Shown one piece after another: positions 1 through 15,342 of a stretch of DNA of 64,000 bases; the stretch's first letter is position 1; the number at the start of each line of letters is the position of its first letter. Origin of the DNA: Methylobacterium sp. UNC378MF (GTDB taxonomy: Bacteria > Pseudomonadota > Alphaproteobacteria > Rhizobiales > Beijerinckiaceae); NCBI RefSeq assembly GCF_900103195.1, contig NZ_FMWU01000013.1, positions 124,001 to 188,000 of the forward strand, given 5' to 3'. The position numbers and the translations under genes were made by a program. Under the pieces are notes generated by a model that worked only from the letters and a program-made list of their open reading frames with translations, searched no databases and was not told the DNA's origin.

Positions 1-70
1 CGGGGGGGCGTAAATAGTCCGTCTGCGAGCGCGTAGACAGGCGTGGCGCGACAGCGTCAGTGGGGGCGAC

Positions 71-1063
71 ATGGCGGTTTTGGTGACGGGCGGCGCCGGC
101 TACATCGGCAGCCACATGGTGCTGGCGCTGCTCGATGCCGGACATGAGGAGATCGTCGTCCTGGACGATCTCTCCACCGGCTTCGACTGGGCCGTTCCGG
201 AAGGCGTTAAGCTCGTCGTCGGCGACGTGGCCGACCAAGCCCTCGTCACGCAGACGGTCCTCCAGCATCGGATCGATTCGCTGGCCCATTTCGCCGCCAA
301 GATCGTGGTGCCCGATTCTGTCGCCGATCCCCTGGGCTACTATCTGTCCAACACGGTGAAGACCCGTTCGCTGATCGAGGCTTCGGTGCGTGCCGGCGTG
401 CGGCACGTGATCTTCTCCTCGACCGCGGCCGTCTACGGAGAGCCGGAAGTCGTTCCGGTCCCCGAGGATCTGCCGCTGAAGCCGATCAATCCCTACGGCC
501 GCTCGAAGCTGATGAGCGAGTGGATGATCGCCGACGCGGCGGCCGCGCACGGCTTCTCCTACGTGGTCCTGCGCTACTTCAACGTCGCCGGGGCAGATCC
601 GGACGGTCGGTCCGGTCAGTCGACGCCGAATGCCACGCATCTTATCAAGGTCGCCACGCAGGCCTCGCTGGGGCAGCGTGCACGGCTCGACGTGTTCGGC
701 ACCGATTATCCGACCCCCGACGGATCGTGCCTGCGCGACTACATCCAGGTCTCGGATCTCGCCGAGGCGCATCGCCTCGCGCTCGAGCATCTCCGTTCCG
801 GCGGCGAGAGCCTGACGATGAATTGCGGCTACGGTCGCGGCTACTCGGTCCTCGAGGTCGTCGAGGTGGTGAAGCGGATATCGGGCCGCGATTTCGAGGT
901 GCGGCTGTGCCCGCGCCGTGCCGGCGATCCGGCCCGGATCGTCGCCGAAGCCGAGTTGATCCGCGAGCGGCTGGGCTGGAAGCCACGGCATGACGATCTC
1001 GACGCCATCGTCGCCCAGGCGCTCGCCTGGGAGGAGCGCCTGGGGACGCGAAACCGGATCTGA
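71..1063 (+). CDS. galE: UDP-glucose 4-epimerase
   Basis: Interconverts UDP-glucose and UDP-galactose in the cytoplasm, feeding exopolysaccharide and lipopolysaccharide synthesis. The 330-residue protein is a short-chain dehydrogenase of the extended type. It has an N-terminal NAD-binding Rossmann motif GGAGYIG (residues 7-13), the SSTAAVYG segment near 116-123 with the catalytic Ser/Thr, and the YxxxK pair Tyr142/Lys146. Length is normal for GalE. The ATG follows a purine-rich GGGGGCG. The next gene starts 4 bp after the stop, so the two may be co-transcribed. The family contains close relatives acting on other UDP-sugars (UDP-GlcNAc, UDP-glucuronate), and substrate choice cannot be read with certainty here. 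Confidence 0.93.
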   Translation: MAVLVTGGAGYIGSHMVLALLDAGHEEIVVLDDLSTGFDWAVPEGVKLVVGDVADQALVTQTVLQHRIDSLAHFAAKIVVPDSVADPLGYYLSNTVKTRSLIEASVRAGVRHVIFSSTAAVYGEPEVVPVPEDLPLKPINPYGRSKLMSEWMIADAAAAHGFSYVVLRYFNVAGADPDGRSGQSTPNATHLIKVATQASLGQRARLDVFGTDYPTPDGSCLRDYIQVSDLAEAHRLALEHLRSGGESLTMNCGYGRGYSVLEVVEVVKRISGRDFEVRLCPRRAGDPARIVAEAELIRERLGWKPRHDDLDAIVAQALAWEERLGTRNRI

Positions 1064-1067
1064 CCGG

Positions 1068-2258
1068 ATGCTCTCCCGCAGATGGTTTTTCGCCGCGGCG
1101 GCGTGCCTCGCCACCGGGCAGGCCCGCGCCGAGGACGCCTTCCGGACCTTCCTGGAAGCCTTGCGACCGGACGCGGCGGCCCGGGGTGTCACGCCCGAGA
1201 CCTTCGACGCGGCGTTCCGCGGGATCACGGGCCCTGATCCCGGAATCCTGGCGCATACCCGCCGGCAGAACGAATTCGTCCGGCCGGTCTGGGACTATCT
1301 TGTTGGTGCGGTCTCTGCCGGTCGCATAACGCGCGGACGCGCCCGCGCCGCCTCCCTCGCGGCGACACTTCAGGCCATCGAGGCCCGCTACGGCGTGCCG
1401 GGGCCGATGGTGACCGCATTCTGGGGTGTCGAGTCGGATTTCGGGGCGAGTGCGGGCAGCGTCCCGACCATCAGAGCCCTGGCGACGCTGGCCGAGGCGC
1501 GGCACCGCGGCAGCCTGTTTCGGGACGAACTCCTCGCCGCCCTCACGATCCTGCAACGTGGCGACATCACCGCGGACCGGATGAGCGGCAGCTGGGCCGG
1601 TGCCATGGGTCAGGTCCAGTTCCTGCCGTCCACCTATCTCGCCCATGCGGTCGATTTCGACGGGGACGGCCGACGCGACATCTGGACGAGCCAGGCGGAT
1701 GCCCTGGCCTCCATCGCGGCCTACCTCAAGGATCTCGGATGGGATCCGACGCTGTCCTGGGGCTATGAGGTACGCCTGCCGAAAGATTTCGATCTGAGCC
1801 GGTACTCGGGCGAACTCGGTGGCTTCACGGAGCGCGGCATCCGCCGCACGGATGGGAAGCCGTTGCCCGCGCGTGGCCGCGCCAGCCTCTTCCTGCCCGG
1901 TGGCCTGGGCGCCCCGGTCTTCCTGATCACCGACAATTTCGAAGTGATCCGAGGCTACAATACGTCGGATGCCTATGCGCTGGCCGTGGGCCATCTCGCC
2001 GACCGGCTCGCCGGCGGGCCGCCCCTCGCAGCTCCCTGGCCGGCAGCCGGGGCACGCCTCGATGGGCCGGGCCTGCAGTCCCTTCAATCCGGCCTCGCGG
2101 CGGCCGGCTTCTACGACGGGCCGACGGATGGCCGCGCAGGCCCGAAGCTGCGCGAGGCGGTGCGGCGCTACCAGATCAGCGTCGGAATACCGGCCGATGG
2201 CTATGCCACGCCGGCCCTGCTGGCCCGGATCTCCGGGACACCAGTGCCGCGACGCTGA
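1068..2258 (+). CDS. Lytic murein transglycosylase (MltB-type, SLT_2) with peptidoglycan-binding domain
   Basis: Periplasmic enzyme that cleaves the MurNAc-GlcNAc bond of peptidoglycan, leaving 1,6-anhydro ends. The start at 1068 is chosen because it gives a clean Sec signal peptide (RRWFFAAAACLATGQARA) directly after M1. The open frame extends 78 bp further upstream but that part lies inside galE. The mature domain has the family motif FWGVESDFG with catalytic Glu122, then the GSWAGAMGQVQFLPS and VDFDGDGRRDIW segments typical of MltB. The last ~60 residues form a PG_binding_1 domain (LQSGLAAAGFYDGPTDG...). 396 residues, normal for the family. No lipobox cysteine is seen, so it is probably soluble rather than a lipoprotein. 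Confidence 0.92.
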   Translation: MLSRRWFFAAAACLATGQARAEDAFRTFLEALRPDAAARGVTPETFDAAFRGITGPDPGILAHTRRQNEFVRPVWDYLVGAVSAGRITRGRARAASLAATLQAIEARYGVPGPMVTAFWGVESDFGASAGSVPTIRALATLAEARHRGSLFRDELLAALTILQRGDITADRMSGSWAGAMGQVQFLPSTYLAHAVDFDGDGRRDIWTSQADALASIAAYLKDLGWDPTLSWGYEVRLPKDFDLSRYSGELGGFTERGIRRTDGKPLPARGRASLFLPGGLGAPVFLITDNFEVIRGYNTSDAYALAVGHLADRLAGGPPLAAPWPAAGARLDGPGLQSLQSGLAAAGFYDGPTDGRAGPKLREAVRRYQISVGIPADGYATPALLARISGTPVPRR

Positions 2259-2259
2259 G

Positions 2260-2343
2260 CCTGTCGACAGGTTTAGACCTGTGGTCCGCTTCCACCTATA
2301 ATGGCTGCATTCCGAACGGTTTCCGTTCGGCGTACAGCGTACG
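2260..2343 (+). promoter_or_regulatory. Palindrome-rich promoter region with TATAAT
   Basis: Four inverted repeats lie between the transglycosylase stop and the next gene: CCTGTCGACAGG (2260-2271), overlapping ACAGGT-TTAG-ACCTGT (2267-2282), CCGAACGG-TTT-CCGTTCGG (2312-2330) and CGTAC-AGC-GTACG (2331-2343). A perfect TATAAT sits at 2297-2302 between the two pairs. No good -35 hexamer is placed 16-18 bp upstream, which fits an activator-dependent promoter, with the ACAGGT/ACCTGT half-sites as candidate operator. The first palindrome could instead terminate the upstream transcript. This is inference from pattern only. Confidence 0.5.
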
Positions 2344-2345
2344 GG

Positions 2346-3779
2346 ATGCGCATGGTAGTCGCTCGTCGGCGTCACTCGGAACGCCCGTTGCTCCTCGGAC
2401 TCGCCGCCCTCATGGCCTTGGCCGGGCTGTCGGCCTTCGGCGGAGGGCCCGCACGCGCCCAGTGGGGCGACAGCTACCAGCAGCCCGGGGGCGGCACCTA
2501 CTACGAGGCGCCGCCGCGTCGTCGCCCGCGAGATGCCTATTACCGCGACGACGGGACCTACGGGCGCCAGCCCCGCTACGCGCCGCAGCAGGAGGCGCCG
2601 CGCCAGTTCTACTGGCCGTGGGAGGACAGGCCGCAGCAGGTGGCGCCGCAGCCGGAGCGCACCTACCGGGCGCCGCGCCCACGCACGCCCTACGGAACCG
2701 GGGAGGCGCAGCGACCGGCCCCGGCGGTCAAGCGTCGGGTGCGTCCGGCCCGGGCGCCGACGCCGCCGAAGCCCGCAATCGCCAAGACCGAGCCCAATGT
2801 CCAGATTGCCGTGTTCGGCGATTCCCTGGCCGATCACCTCGCGAAAGGCCTCGACGACGTGTTCGAGGACAATGCCGACGTCGCCGTGATCGACCGCGCC
2901 AAGGGCGACAGCGGCCTGGTGCGCAAGGATGCGGTCGACTGGCCGAAAATTGCGCAGGACTACCTGCAGAGTAACTCCAAGGTTCGCTATGCCATCGTGA
3001 TGATGGGCGCCAACGACCGGCAGGCGATGCGCGAGGGAGACGAGACGGTCGAGCCCCTTACGGACAGATGGCGCGCCCTCTACCACGCGCGGGTGGAAGC
3101 CCTGGCGAAGGTGTTCGTCGATCGCAAGATCCCGCTGATCTGGGTCGGCCTGCCGCCCATGCAGAGTGAAGCGCTGAGCCGCGATCTCGCCGCGCTGAAC
3201 GACATCGTTCGGGACACGGTCACCAAGGCCGGCGGGACCTATGTCGACATCTGGCCGGGCTTCGTCGACGACCGCGACCGCTACGCCGCATCGGGACCGG
3301 ATCCGGAGGGGCAGATCGCCAAGCTTCGCACTGCGGATGGTGTTCACTTCACAAAGGCGGGCGACCGGAAGCTCGCCCATTTCGCCGATGTGGAGCTGAA
3401 GCGACTCATGGGGGCAGTCCCGGGTACGGCCGAGCCTGCGCCCACCGCAACCGTGGCGCCGACCGCAGCGACCCCGACCACCGGGCCGAGCCTTGACGGG
3501 ACCGCACCTGCGACCGACACCGCTGCAATCGATCGCCAGATCACCGCGATGCTACCGAGCCTGCCGGAACCACCCGGCGTTCCGGCATTGCCGGTCAAGC
3601 CCGCGGCCGGCCCCGTAGTCCCGCTGAGCCGAACGGAGGTCTCGCCCGGCGGCGCGCTGCTGAACGGGCGGCCGCGCGAGCCGGATAATTTCGGCACCGT
3701 CGAGCGAACGCTGCTGCGCGGCAACGCGCCGATGCCACAACCCGGCCGCGCCGACGACTTCCGCTGGCCGCCCGGCTGA
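2346..3779 (+). CDS. Exported SGNH/GDSL-like hydrolase (DUF459 type)
   Basis: Probable periplasmic esterase or acyltransferase-like protein. Signs of the SGNH fold are block I FGDSLAD with Ser160, a GAND segment (block III), and DGVHFTKAGD with Asp331 and His334 (block V). These belong to the DUF459 group common in Hyphomicrobiales. Before this lie a hydrophobic signal/anchor (LLLGLAALMALAGLSAFGG), a low-complexity region rich in Pro, Arg, Tyr and Gln (about 40-145) and, after the domain, a Pro/Ala/Thr tail. The frame is open from ATG 2301, but that start would fall on a TATAAT and translate through a palindrome. ATG 2346 or 2352 fits a normal signal peptide better. The substrate is unknown. 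Context with a lytic transglycosylase hints at cell-envelope work. Confidence 0.8.
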   Translation: MRMVVARRRHSERPLLLGLAALMALAGLSAFGGGPARAQWGDSYQQPGGGTYYEAPPRRRPRDAYYRDDGTYGRQPRYAPQQEAPRQFYWPWEDRPQQVAPQPERTYRAPRPRTPYGTGEAQRPAPAVKRRVRPARAPTPPKPAIAKTEPNVQIAVFGDSLADHLAKGLDDVFEDNADVAVIDRAKGDSGLVRKDAVDWPKIAQDYLQSNSKVRYAIVMMGANDRQAMREGDETVEPLTDRWRALYHARVEALAKVFVDRKIPLIWVGLPPMQSEALSRDLAALNDIVRDTVTKAGGTYVDIWPGFVDDRDRYAASGPDPEGQIAKLRTADGVHFTKAGDRKLAHFADVELKRLMGAVPGTAEPAPTATVAPTAATPTTGPSLDGTAPATDTAAIDRQITAMLPSLPEPPGVPALPVKPAAGPVVPLSRTEVSPGGALLNGRPREPDNFGTVERTLLRGNAPMPQPGRADDFRWPPG

Positions 3780-3803
3780 ACAGGGCGCGCCTGTCGCTCG
3801 GCC

Positions 3804-5237
3804 TCAGCGCGGCAAGACGCTGGCCCCCATCAGCGTCTCGTCGATGGCTCGCGCCGCCTGACGCCCCTCGCGGATGGCCCAGACCACCAGGGATTGGCCG
3901 CGCCGCATGTCGCCAGCCGCCCAGATCTTCGGATCCGAGGTGCGGTAATCGTCCTCGTTCGCCTCGACATTGCCGCGCTTGCTGACGCCGATTCCGGATT
4001 GCTCCAGCAGACCCTTCTGGACCGAGCCGGCGAAGCCGATCGCCATGAAGACGAGGTCGGCGGGCAGAACGAACTCGGTGCCGGAGATCGGCTGGCGCTT
4101 GGCATCGACCCGGGCGCAGACCACGCCGGTAAGCTGACCCTTCTTGTTGCCTTGGAGCCGAAGCGTCGCGGCCTGAAACTCACGCTCCGCCCCCTCCGCC
4201 TGGCTTGAGGAGGTCCGCATCTTCGTCGGCCAATAGGGCCACACGGTCAGCTTGTCCTCCCGCTCCGGCGGCCGCGGGCGGATGTCGAGCTGCGTCACCG
4301 ACAGGGCGCCCTGGCGGAAGGCGGTGCCGACGCAGTCGGAGGCGGTGTCGCCGCCGCCGATGACGACCACGTTCTTCCCGCTGGCCAGGATCGGCTGCTC
4401 GCCGTTGCCGCGGATCGGCTCGTTGCTCACCCGACGGTTCGACTGGACGAGGTACGGCATCGCGTAGTGGACACCGTCGAGATCCTGGCCCGGAAGCTGC
4501 GGGTTGCGCGGATCCTCGGCGCCGCCGCAGAACATCACGGCGTCGAACTCGGCCTTCAGTTCATCCACCGACTTCGTCACGCCGATATTCTGGTTGTAGT
4601 GGAAGACGACGCCCTCGGCCTCCATCTGGCGCACGCGTCGGTCGATGTGCCGCTTCTCCATCTTGAAGTCCGGGATGCCGTAGCGGAGGAGACCGCCGGC
4701 CTTCGCCTCGCGCTCGAAGACGTGGACATCGTGCCCGACGCGGGCCAGCTGCTGCGCCGCCGCCATGCCAGCCGGCCCTGAGCCGACAACGGCGACACGC
4801 TTTCCGGTGCGAGACTGCGCCAACTCGGGCTTGACCCAGCCCATGTTCCAGGCCCGGTCGGCGATGGCCTGCTCGATCGTCTTGATCGCCACCGGCTGGT
4901 TTTCGAGGTTCAGCGTGCAGGCTTCCTCGCAGGGCGCGGGGCAGACGCGGCCGGTGAATTCGGGGAAGTTGTTTGTGGAGTGGAGGTTGCGCGAGGCCTC
5001 CTCCCAATCCGACTGGAAGACGAGGTCGTTCCAGTCCGGAATCTGGTTGTGGACCGGGCAGCCGGTCGGGCCATGGCAGAACGGGATGCCGCAATCCATG
5101 CACCGGGCCGCCTGCTTCGTCAGGTCGTGCTCGTCGAGCGGCAGCGTGAATTCGCGGAAGTGCCGGACCCGATCGGCGGCGAGCTGGTACTTCTGCTCCT
5201 GCCGGTCGAATTCGAGGAAGCCTGTGATCTTGCCCAT
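3804..5237 (-). CDS. gltD: Glutamate synthase (NADPH) small subunit
   Basis: Beta subunit of NADPH-GOGAT: takes electrons from NADPH and passes them through FAD and iron-sulfur clusters to the large subunit, which makes glutamate from glutamine and 2-oxoglutarate. Visible features in the 477 residues are the N-terminal cluster ligands [15 protein letters not shown] and CPAPCEEAC, the FAD-binding [10 protein letters not shown] near 152, and the NADPH-binding [10 protein letters not shown] near 294. Length is normal. It lies downstream of gltB on the same strand with a gap of 101 bp, so it should be the second gene of a gltBD operon. It converges with the SGNH gene, stops 24 bp apart. Confidence 0.96.
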   Translation of the reverse strand: MGKITGFLEFDRQEQKYQLAADRVRHFREFTLPLDEHDLTKQAARCMDCGIPFCHGPTGCPVHNQIPDWNDLVFQSDWEEASRNLHSTNNFPEFTGRVCPAPCEEACTLNLENQPVAIKTIEQAIADRAWNMGWVKPELAQSRTGKRVAVVGSGPAGMAAAQQLARVGHDVHVFEREAKAGGLLRYGIPDFKMEKRHIDRRVRQMEAEGVVFHYNQNIGVTKSVDELKAEFDAVMFCGGAEDPRNPQLPGQDLDGVHYAMPYLVQSNRRVSNEPIRGNGEQPILASGKNVVVIGGGDTASDCVGTAFRQGALSVTQLDIRPRPPEREDKLTVWPYWPTKMRTSSSQAEGAEREFQAATLRLQGNKKGQLTGVVCARVDAKRQPISGTEFVLPADLVFMAIGFAGSVQKGLLEQSGIGVSKRGNVEANEDDYRTSDPKIWAAGDMRRGQSLVVWAIREGRQAARAIDETLMGASVLPR

Positions 5238-5338
5238 TGGTCAGCCCCTGGGCCGGCCAGTCTGTGACTGCGCTGCCCGCGTCGTCTCGTCTCGTGTGTG
5301 CGGGACCGGGCGGCGCACCGCCCGGCCTTGAGCGCCGG

Positions 5339-10054
<4,716 letters not shown>

Positions 10055-10593
10055 GCTTCGTCTCGTCCTTCCCTCGAACCCGTCCGCAGCCAATGAACCC
10101 GCGAGCATGTTTCATGCCCGCAAGCCGTCGGCGCCCGGCGCTCCGGCCTCTTGCCGCAGGCCATCCGGCCGGTCCGGTTGGACACGTCCGTCGGCTCACG
10201 TTCATCGAGGACCCAGACCGCTCGAGGAGCGGTGCGCTGGCGCGCCCGTATCCGTCAGCCGAAGAACTCGCCCGCGCGCGAGACGGCGACGGCCGGGATG
10301 CACGGCCGATGGGACAGTTGTGCTGTCCTAACGGCGGGAAACTGCCAGATTGAAATGTTTTCAGCAAGAGACCGCGCGCGTCTGCAGCGTTGCCGCTCTG
10401 GATAGCCGGCCGGCGCCGGGTTCCGGCCTCCGCAATCTCGCCCGAATCGGGGGATCTACGGGACGAGCCGAGCACAAGCGGCATGCGGGGCAACGACCTC
10501 GCCGGCATGGTCGAGGTCCGGGTCCACCGGCCCGGACCATGCCGGAACCGGATACTCTGCGGGTCTCCGAATCGGGAACGCACAAGAGTGACG
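10055..10593. other. Intergenic region between gltB and an exported-protein gene
   Basis: About 540 bp between two divergently oriented genes. Open frames here are arginine/proline-rich shadows without convincing ribosome sites. It must hold the gltB promoter (minus strand) and a promoter for the plus-strand gene. A less G+C-rich patch around 10340-10375 is the likeliest place for promoter elements, but I could not assign -35/-10 boxes with confidence. A short G+C palindromic patch occurs near 10407-10420. Confidence 0.5.
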
Positions 10594-11445
10594 ATGAAGA
10601 GCAGAGCCGCACGCTTCCGCAGCCAAACGCTTGGCGCGATCGTCATATCGGCGGCGACCCTTCTGGGTGCGTCCAGCGGCGCGCATGCGCAATTCGCCTT
10701 CGAGGACGAGGTCCTGCCGCCGCGGGTCGTGGCCTGGCGCCTCGCAGAGCGCGGCTTCGGCGGCCTCAGTCGCCCGCGCTTCGACGGGCGGGTCTACGTG
10801 GTCGATGCGGTCGGTCCGACCGGCATGCCAGTCCGCCTCTTCGTCGACCCTATGACCGCGGCGATCGTGGGCCGCCAGCGGATCGGCGCACCGGAATCCT
10901 ACGCGCGTTTGGAGCGACCGGCGCCCGGCTTCGGCTGGACCGAGGATGAGGCCGTCCCGCACCGCGTGATCCGTCCTGTCCCCTCCGAGGATGTTCCGGC
11001 GGCGCGACCGCAGCGCCGGTCGAGCGGCGAAGCCCTCAGACCTGAAGCCGTCAAACCTGACGCCAATCCCGATGGCGTAAATCCCGACGGCGTCGGCCGA
11101 AGCGCTCCGCCCAGGAAGGCCGCGCGCGCGGCGCCAGCGCGTACGCCCGACATGAAGCCGTCCCACCGCACCTCACCCGAGGCGCCGGCTCCGAAGATCG
11201 CTCCAGCCGAAGCGATCAAGAGCGATCCGACGCCAGATTCCAGACCGGAGACCAAGGCGGCGTCGATCGAGAAGGCTCCGTCAGCGCCCCCCGCGGCTCA
11301 GACCACCACGTCGTCGAAATCAGCCGATGCTGCCGTCGCGGAGGCGGCCAAGCCGGCTGCGAAGGACTGGAAGGACCCGCCACCGGACAAGAAGCCGGTG
11401 CGCGTGATCGGCGGCGCCACGATCGTTCCGGGCCCATCCGAGTAG
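10594..11445 (+). CDS. Exported Pro/Ala/Lys-rich protein of unknown function
   Basis: 283 residues from ATG 10594, where the Sec signal peptide begins (MKSRAARF... ending ASSGAHA). The frame extends 68 codons upstream without signal-like sequence. Residues ~30-90 form a compact segment (VVAWRLAERGFGG, VYVVDAVGPTGMPVRLFVD) that resembles a PepSY-like inhibitor fold: conserved-looking strand pattern and a D-x-x-TG turn. The remaining two thirds is a disordered tail rich in Pro, Ala, Lys and Asp with short repeats such as PEAVKPDANPDGVNPDGV. This is consistent with a periplasmic or envelope-associated protein. No enzymatic motif is visible, and its convergent neighbour is fdhD. Confidence 0.75.
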   Translation: MKSRAARFRSQTLGAIVISAATLLGASSGAHAQFAFEDEVLPPRVVAWRLAERGFGGLSRPRFDGRVYVVDAVGPTGMPVRLFVDPMTAAIVGRQRIGAPESYARLERPAPGFGWTEDEAVPHRVIRPVPSEDVPAARPQRRSSGEALRPEAVKPDANPDGVNPDGVGRSAPPRKAARAAPARTPDMKPSHRTSPEAPAPKIAPAEAIKSDPTPDSRPETKAASIEKAPSAPPAAQTTTSSKSADAAVAEAAKPAAKDWKDPPPDKKPVRVIGGATIVPGPSE

Positions 11446-11467
11446 GAACGAAGCCGCAGCAGTCGCC

Positions 11468-12310
11468 TCACGGGTCGGTGGTCAGCCGTTCGGCACCGCT
11501 GAAGACCGTCACCGTATCGGCCCGCGCGATGGCGCAGAGTGTCATGCCGTAGGAATGAGCGCGTTCGAGGGCCAGGGAGGTCGGCGCCGAGATGGCGACG
11601 ATCACGGCTGCGCCGAGACGCGCGGCCTTCTCGACCATCTCGAACGAGCAGCGGCTGGTGATGACCAGGAAGCCCGCGTCGGTGGCCGCGCCTGACCGGA
11701 TCAAGGCGCCGATCAGCTTATCGAGGGCATTGTGGCGGCCGACATCCTCGCGCACCGCCGCGAGGCTTCCGTCGAGGCGGGCCCAGGCCGCCGCATGGAC
11801 GGCGCGCGTCTCTGCCCCGAGCGATTGGGCGCGATCCAGACCAGACAAAGCGCGGGCGATGGCCGGCAGCGCGACGCGGACTCCAGCTGCCGCCCGCGCC
11901 TCGGCCCGCGGCAGCTGTGCCAGATCCTCGATTCCGCAGACCCCACAGCCGGTGCGGCCGCTGATGGCGCGTTTGCGCGCCAGGTGCTCGCGCAGCCGTC
12001 CGGGCGCCAGGTCGACGTGGAGGCGAAGGCCGTCCACAGTTGCCTCGACCCGGGTCGCGCGGATTTCCTCCGCGCTGTCCACGATGCCCTCCGTCAGGCT
12101 GAACCCGTAGGCGAAATCCTCGAGGTCGGCGGGGGTCGCCATCATCACGGCGTGCGGCACGCTGCCGTAGACGAGGTTAACCGGCGCCTCGACGGCGAGC
12201 GCCCGCGTATCCGGCTTCGGCGCCGCCCCCCCATAGGCCATCACCTGCATGGGCACGCGTACCGCACAGGGCAGCGGACCGGATGATCGATCTCCGGTTT
12301 CGGTCGACAT
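11468..12310 (-). CDS. fdhD: Sulfurtransferase FdhD, formate dehydrogenase accessory protein
   Basis: Transfers sulfur from a cysteine desulfurase to the bis-MGD molybdenum cofactor, a step needed to activate formate dehydrogenases. The sulfur-relay motif GRTGCGVCG, with two cysteines about 120-124 residues from the start, is intact, followed by the FdhD core (VREDVGRHNALDKLIG; ITSRCSFEMVEKAA). With the ATG at 12310 the protein has 280 residues, normal for the family, and GGAG lies upstream. The longer open frame to 12550 adds 80 basic residues with no family similarity. No formate dehydrogenase genes are in the window, so it acts on enzymes encoded elsewhere. Confidence 0.94.
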   Translation of the reverse strand: MSTETGDRSSGPLPCAVRVPMQVMAYGGAAPKPDTRALAVEAPVNLVYGSVPHAVMMATPADLEDFAYGFSLTEGIVDSAEEIRATRVEATVDGLRLHVDLAPGRLREHLARKRAISGRTGCGVCGIEDLAQLPRAEARAAAGVRVALPAIARALSGLDRAQSLGAETRAVHAAAWARLDGSLAAVREDVGRHNALDKLIGALIRSGAATDAGFLVITSRCSFEMVEKAARLGAAVIVAISAPTSLALERAHSYGMTLCAIARADTVTVFSGAERLTTDP

Positions 12311-12609
12311 CTTGAACTCCGATGGGGCGATACGAACACTAGGCGCCGCTTCATCCCCAACGCAACGCGACCGGGGCCATATCCGCGGGCCCCTAGTGCG
12401 CCGACGCCACGAGAGGTCGTCAACCGGGCGGAAAGCGCGCGATGCGACGCTTGTGCGGTTGCACCGCGTCGGCCCTTGTGGTCTGAAGCCCCGGTCGGAT
12501 AATGCCGGGTGACACAACCGGTACTCCGTCACGTCGGTACAATCCCGCACGCAATCAAGACGGGAAGGTCCGGCGGCAGCCAGTTAGCCAGGGGAGCCAC
12601 GAGAGGCAG

Positions 12610-13449
12610 ATGCGGACGGTGCGGACGATCAACCGGTCACTCTGGAGCCTCGCCGCCTTCGGCGCCCTGCTCTCCCCGATATCCCTTGCTCATGCGGCGG
12701 GCTTCGGTCAGCCCGAGCCTTGGGAGATGAGCCGCCAGGTTCAGGTGACCGAGAACGGTCGCGACATCCTCAGTTTCGAGATCGGCCTGCACTGGCTGTC
12801 ACTCGGCATCTCGGTCTTCGTACTGGGCCTGATCCTCTGGTGCGTCTTCCGCTTCGGCGAGAAGCGGAACCCGACGCCTTCGCGGACAACGCACAACACC
12901 GCCATCGAGGTCGCCTGGACGATCGTCCCGGTTCTCATTCTGGTCGCCGTGGCGATCCCCTCGTTCCGCCTGCTGCGCACGCAGCTCTCGGATCCGAAGG
13001 CCGACATGATCGTCAAGGTCATCGGCCACGCGTGGTACTGGTCCTACGAGTACCCGCAGACCGAGGCCGGCGGCGGCTTCACCTTCGACGCCAACCTCGA
13101 CGAGGACAAGCAGCCGCGCCTGCTCCAGACCGACAACGAGATGGTCGTCCCGGTCGGCAAGATCGTGAAGATCCAGGTCACCGCCGCCGACGTGCTGCAT
13201 TCCTGGGCCATGCCGGCCTTCGGCTTCAAGATCGACGCCGTGCCCGGCCGCCTCAACCAGATGTGGTTCAAGGCCGACAAGGAAGGCACCTTCCACGGCC
13301 AGTGCTCCGAGCTGTGCGGCCAGCGCCACGCCTACATGCCGATCGTGGTCCGCGTGGTCAGCGAGCAGGCCTACGCCGACTGGCTGAAGGAGGCGAAGAC
13401 CAAGTACGCCCGCATCGACAACGGCACGAGCGTCGCCGAGGCGCGCTAA
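12610..13449 (+). CDS. ctaC: Cytochrome c oxidase subunit II
   Basis: CuA-bearing subunit of the aa3-type oxidase; accepts electrons from cytochrome c on the periplasmic side. The start at 12610 gives a signal peptide (RSLWSLAAFGALLSPISLAHA) and is preceded by GGGGAGCC and GAGAGG. Two transmembrane helices follow (about 55-80 and 100-120), then a cupredoxin domain with all CuA ligands: His in VLHSWAMP and the HGQCSELCGQRHAYMP motif. 279 residues. First gene of the oxidase operon, with ctaD 50 bp downstream. The 299-bp gap to the divergent fdhD must contain the operon promoter. Confidence 0.96.
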   Translation: MRTVRTINRSLWSLAAFGALLSPISLAHAAGFGQPEPWEMSRQVQVTENGRDILSFEIGLHWLSLGISVFVLGLILWCVFRFGEKRNPTPSRTTHNTAIEVAWTIVPVLILVAVAIPSFRLLRTQLSDPKADMIVKVIGHAWYWSYEYPQTEAGGGFTFDANLDEDKQPRLLQTDNEMVVPVGKIVKIQVTAADVLHSWAMPAFGFKIDAVPGRLNQMWFKADKEGTFHGQCSELCGQRHAYMPIVVRVVSEQAYADWLKEAKTKYARIDNGTSVAEAR

Positions 13450-13460
13450 GCCCCGGCTGA

Positions 13461-15128
<1,668 letters not shown>

Positions 15129-15138
15129 TAGACAGCTC

Positions 15139-15164
15139 GCGAGGGCCGCATCGGCGGCCCTCGC
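15139..15164 (+). terminator. Hairpin after ctaD, possible partial terminator
   Basis: A perfect 11-bp stem, GCGAGGGCCGC / GCGGCCCTCGC, with a 4-base ATCG loop, 10 bp after the ctaD stop. It has no run of T afterwards (CCTTCC), so it may stabilise the upstream mRNA or attenuate rather than end the transcript. The following genes belong to the same oxidase pathway. Confidence 0.55.
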
Positions 15165-15342
15165 CCTTCCCCGGAGGCCGGTCACCGACCTCCCGGCAAG
15201 GGCGAGCGATGAGGGCGAACTGCACGGGCCGAGGGAGATCTCCTGGGCCCCGCTCACGCCGACTCTTGGAACACGTCGAATTCGACACACGACTCGGCCG
15301 TGACGCGCGCGGACGGGCGCCGACACAGCAGCGGCAGACGCG

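Noticed and set aside
2314..2328. GAAC-N7-GTTC as an SOS (LexA) box
   Set aside because: The alphaproteobacterial LexA box is a direct repeat GTTC-N7-GTTC; here the halves are inverted, and the downstream gene has no link to DNA repair.
645..3380. 911-codon minus-strand frame across galE, the transglycosylase and the SGNH gene
   Set aside because: Antisense to three well-identified genes, arginine-rich, no domains; a shadow of high third-position G+C.
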